Origin: a virus
IMG/VR virus record: IMGVR_UViG_3300042868_002307
Location: 1-33,371 of that record
Direction: 5' to 3' (one strand)
DNA length: 33,371 nt
Positions 31,343 to 33,371 of the stretch are shown here, in pieces. The translations under genes were made by a program, and so were the position numbers. The notes below the pieces were generated by a model. It searched no databases. It was given only the letters and a program-made list of their open reading frames with translations, and was not told the origin of the DNA. Every line of letters begins with the position of its first letter. Position 1 is the stretch's first letter.

Positions 31343-31701
31343 ATCAGACCTCCCCACATCCCCGCTTGTTGCCGCACTTCTGCGTAAGCCTGAGCCTTTG
31401 TCTGCACTGCCGCTGCCTTGGCTGCTTTCGCTTCTTTGGCGGCTTTGGATAAAGCACGCTTGCCTCGGGGCTTGCTTGCGGCGTCGGGCGCATCGCCAAT
31501 GGCATAAATGGGTGTGTTGCGACCCCCCGGCCCGCCGCCCGTGTACAGTATCCACTCCATGATGTGGGCTTCTCGCCGTTCGCGCAGACTTTTAAGCTGT
31601 GAGCTAATTGACGATGGGCTAAGTTCAACGCGTGCGCCAAGTTGCGCTGCGGTCATTGGGCCGTGGCGTGTGAGTGCTTCCCTGATTGATTGCAGGCTCA
31701 T
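31330..31701 (-). CDS. Winged helix-turn-helix DNA-binding protein
   Basis: This is a 123-residue protein. Residues 4-55 form a winged HTH: 'SIREALTRHGPMTAAQLGAR', then the recognition helix 'SPSSISSQLKSLRERR', with a wing ending 'NTPIYAIGD' near 68. The C-terminal half is Lys/Ala-rich ('SKAAKEAKAAKAAAVQTKAQ') and probably helical and nucleic-acid binding. The last 13 bp overlap the zinc-ribbon gene, so the two probable transcription factors are co-translated. Targets may include phage promoters. No ligand-binding domain was seen. Confidence 0.78.
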   Translation of the reverse strand: MSLQSIREALTRHGPMTAAQLGARVELSPSSISSQLKSLRERREAHIMEWILYTGGGPGGRNTPIYAIGDAPDAASKPRGKRALSKAAKEAKAAKAAAVQTKAQAYAEVRQQAGMWGGLICSA

Positions 31702-31940
31702 AAAACTCTTTCTGAATATCGTGGGTCATAGCGCAATGCTGTGCGCTCCGTATCAACGCGCAGCCATACTGCGTCTTTTTCAGGCTCACTCAACGGCCCA
31801 CGCGCAGGCGCTGCTACTTGCTGCGCACACATAGCTGACACAGTGGACAGTGCAGCTTCCGCCGCCCTCTTGACTTGCCCTGTGCTGATTGACGCGATAT
31901 AGCGCATTTCGTTGAGCAAGATTTCTTCTGTCGGGGTCAT
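31698..31940 (-). CDS. Hypothetical small protein
   Basis: This 80-residue protein has an N-terminal helix ('TEEILLNEMRYIASISTG', 'AAEAALSTVSAM'), then 'AQQVAAPARGPLSEPEKD' and a short end ('RTALRYDPRYSERVL'). The 'QQVA.P' linker recalls the linker style of the two upstream genes. Starts and stops overlap neighbours by 4 bp (ATGA). No family was recognised. Confidence 0.55.
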   Translation of the reverse strand: MTPTEEILLNEMRYIASISTGQVKRAAEAALSTVSAMCAQQVAAPARGPLSEPEKDAVWLRVDTERTALRYDPRYSERVL

Positions 31941-32362
31941 GGCTTTGCTCCTATGCCGTGGAAGGCTTCGATAGCGCGGGCAAAATCAATGCGCTGCTGG
32001 TCAAACATGACGTGAGGAACTGGGTCGCAAGCGAATATTTGAGCCTCAGTCATCGGCACTGCTACTTGCTGCGCCTTGTTACCCTCATTGATGAGGGAGA
32101 CATCAGCTTCCAGCATGTCGGCTGCGTCTTTGATTGCCGTAGCCTCGCGTGTCGTGAGTGCAGCAGGGCCGGCCAAACACTGAAGTAACGCCGTAACCAA
32201 CTCCGCACGCTCACCGGCTGGTGGTTGTGTGATTGATGTCCTCCACTGCCCACAAACCCCGTCCGGCTCGTCTTTGAACATGTAGCAGTGTCCCGGTTCT
32301 GTGCTGATTTCACCGCACCAACTGCCGCCGTAAATGCAAGTCATGCAATTTGATGTTGTCAT
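31937..32362 (-). CDS. Cys-rich N-terminal hypothetical protein
   Basis: This is a 141-residue protein. The first 40 residues have six cysteines ('NCMTCIYGGSWCGEISTEPG', then 'HCYMFKDEPDGVCGQW'), probably a small zinc-binding unit seen in other phage hypotheticals. A helical middle ('VTALLQCLAGPAALTTREAT') and a linker 'KAQQVAVPMTEAQIFACDPV' lead to a C-terminal segment 'MFDQQRIDFARAIEAFHGIG'. It is coupled to both neighbours by 4-bp overlaps. The function is unknown. Confidence 0.55.
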   Translation of the reverse strand: MTTSNCMTCIYGGSWCGEISTEPGHCYMFKDEPDGVCGQWRTSITQPPAGERAELVTALLQCLAGPAALTTREATAIKDAADMLEADVSLINEGNKAQQVAVPMTEAQIFACDPVPHVMFDQQRIDFARAIEAFHGIGAKP

Positions 32363-33168
32363 TCTGTTGCCTCTGTTTCTGCGCCTAAGTTGCGGATAAT
32401 TTCAATGCAGTCGCTGGCAGTGACAACACGCTCACGGCATTCGTCGTCTATCGCTTCTTCTGCATCTGACAGTGCGACTGCATAGCCGCGCTTGTATCGA
32501 ACCTTTAAGGATTCCTGAATAGATGGTGTTGGGGCTGGGTGGGTGAACAGTGGTGTCACTTCTGCGTTGTGGTTTGTGCAGTCATCTACAAGCTGTTGAT
32601 CGTCAAGATCGCATACGGCGTATTGATTGTTTGCTTCGGCGACATAGACCATCCACGCCACAGGCTCCACCGCCTGCGCTTGCTCGGCTGGTGGGGCTGG
32701 GTGCGCGTACACAGGCGCAAGGCTCGGTGACACGGATGCATACACGGCGCATTCGGGATGAGGCCAAAAAGTCTTGTCTGCATGTCTGACGTAGCCGATG
32801 GGCTCCACCGCCGGCGCTTGCTCACCCGTGGCTTGTGGGGCTGGGTGGGTGAAAAGCGGCATCTCGCTTTCATCGTCTGTTTCGCGCCAATAATCGCCAT
32901 TGTCCGAGTCAAAAACAAAATGGAAGTAGCCAAATGGGCGCTGGCATCCGGCCAACGCCTCATGCTCATCGAAGCATTCGGCAGAATGTAGCTTTGGGTT
33001 GATGCTTCCACAGTTATGACCCTTGCAAGGCTCCACCGCCTGTGCTTGCTCGGCTTCCAGTGCCACGCGCAATGCGTTGACGTACTCGGCGGTGTGCACC
33101 TGATATTTCCAGAGCGGCGATTCCCAGCGGGCTATGACTGCTTGTGCTGCTTGTTGTAGGGGTGTCAT
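32359..33168 (-). CDS. THPAP-repeat accessory protein
   Basis: This 269-residue protein begins 'MTPLQQAAQAVIARWESPLW'. It then has three units, each opened by a linker like 'EQAQAVEP' (residues about 40, 115 and 161) and closed by 'PLFTHPAP', 'PVYAHPAP' and 'PLFTHPAP'. Repeats of the form 'EPVAWM...LFTHPAP' are familiar from accessory proteins of phages and prophages, with frequent examples in Burkholderiales and enterobacteria. No function is known to me. Unit sequences differ greatly between the closing motifs, as if modules were exchanged. The start overlaps the end of the truncated HTH gene. Confidence 0.6.
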   Translation of the reverse strand: MTPLQQAAQAVIARWESPLWKYQVHTAEYVNALRVALEAEQAQAVEPCKGHNCGSINPKLHSAECFDEHEALAGCQRPFGYFHFVFDSDNGDYWRETDDESEMPLFTHPAPQATGEQAPAVEPIGYVRHADKTFWPHPECAVYASVSPSLAPVYAHPAPPAEQAQAVEPVAWMVYVAEANNQYAVCDLDDQQLVDDCTNHNAEVTPLFTHPAPTPSIQESLKVRYKRGYAVALSDAEEAIDDECRERVVTASDCIEIIRNLGAETEATE

Positions 33169-33371
33169 ATCTCCCCCCGGAGTGGTGATGGTGACAAAAG
33201 AACTTCGGCTGGTACTCCGATTGCAAATGCACGCTTTACAGACTTGATGGGCAAATCCCTCAATCCGTGTATTACTTCGCTGTAATGCGACTGCGATAGG
33301 TTAATCAGCATCCCAAATTCCTTTGCTGAAAGCCCGTACTGATCGCGCCTAAACTCCAGTGCATCGGGCAG
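33165..33371 (-). CDS. HTH (XRE/HigA-like) regulator, C-terminal part (5' end cut by window edge)
   Basis: The frame is open from the window edge and runs 68 residues to a stop overlapping the next start (ATGA). The visible part is 'LEFRRDQYGLSAKEFGMLIN' then 'LSQSHYSEVIHGLRDLPIKS' and 'VKRAFAIGVPAEVLL'. This is the HTH plus following helix of an XRE-family protein, like the antitoxin HigA or small phage repressors. The N-terminus and any toxin partner lie outside the window. It probably opens, or sits near the start of, the leftward operon and may regulate it. Confidence 0.75.
   Translation of the reverse strand: MPDALEFRRDQYGLSAKEFGMLINLSQSHYSEVIHGLRDLPIKSVKRAFAIGVPAEVLLSPSPLRGEI

Noticed and set aside
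31343-31555. N-terminal extension of the zinc-ribbon protein
   Set aside because: It overlaps the winged-HTH gene and has biased, meaningless composition. ATG 31342 has a strong GGGGAGG site and begins directly with the zinc ribbon.

Overview
The window is part of a double-stranded DNA tailed-phage genome, most likely a short-tailed (podovirus-type) phage. Two opposed gene blocks meet tail to tail near 19.36 kb. Positions 1-19368 are read rightward and encode tail-fibre, adhesin, lysis and virion proteins. Positions 19360-33371 are read leftward and encode replication, recombination and small early or accessory proteins. Both outer edges cut through genes, and no terminase, portal, major capsid protein, integrase or phage RNA polymerase is visible, so this is an incomplete genome. 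The host cannot be read directly. The 'EPVAW...THPAP' repeat protein and its neighbours at the right end resemble hypothetical proteins that I associate with phages and prophages of Burkholderiales, so a betaproteobacterial host is a weak inference.

Rightward block: the end of a fibre-like protein (1-743), a fibre-associated protein (743-1396), a very glycine-rich adhesin-like protein (1396-2394), a small fibre-associated protein (2396-2833), a holin candidate and a GH24 endolysin with an intact E-8x-C-5x-T triad (2833-3758), a large structural protein resembling the P22 gp10-like stabilisation family (3749-5887), and a jelly-roll-like protein (5891-6748). Five large proteins follow (6761-19368), probably internal or ejected virion proteins. 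The first two and the fifth carry low-complexity Pro-rich repeat linkers. A roughly 67-residue module occurs four times in the second protein and once in the third. Almost every junction is a start/stop overlap or a gap of a few bases.

Leftward block, in transcription order from the right edge: a truncated HTH protein, a THPAP-repeat protein, two small proteins, a winged-HTH protein, a standalone NrdR-like zinc ribbon, a DUF551-like protein, a hypothetical protein, a 57-residue ORF, a DUF3310 protein, a VRR-NUC nuclease, a family A DNA polymerase with proofreading domain, a Cas4/RecB-like exonuclease, two HNH endonucleases, an intrinsic terminator, an SNF2-type helicase, a third HNH endonuclease, a near-consensus sigma-70 promoter, a conserved 135-residue protein, a zinc-containing ssDNA-binding protein, a small HTH protein, a primase-helicase fusion and a 79-residue protein. 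The replication core is complete enough for a self-sufficient replisome. Transcription appears to use host RNA polymerase.

The strongest observations are: (1) the HNH gene at 24201-24788 is flanked by 17-bp near-perfect direct repeats exactly one gene length apart, and collapsing them restores a plausible helicase C-terminus whose stop codon lies inside the -35 box of the downstream promoter; (2) a repeat module and short peptide motifs are shared between adjacent virion genes with near-identical DNA, indicating recent duplication or conversion; (3) extra beta-rich modules are inserted inside several structural proteins; (4) the polymerase has Leu at the position equivalent to E. coli Pol I 762, and HDA rather than HDE in motif C.
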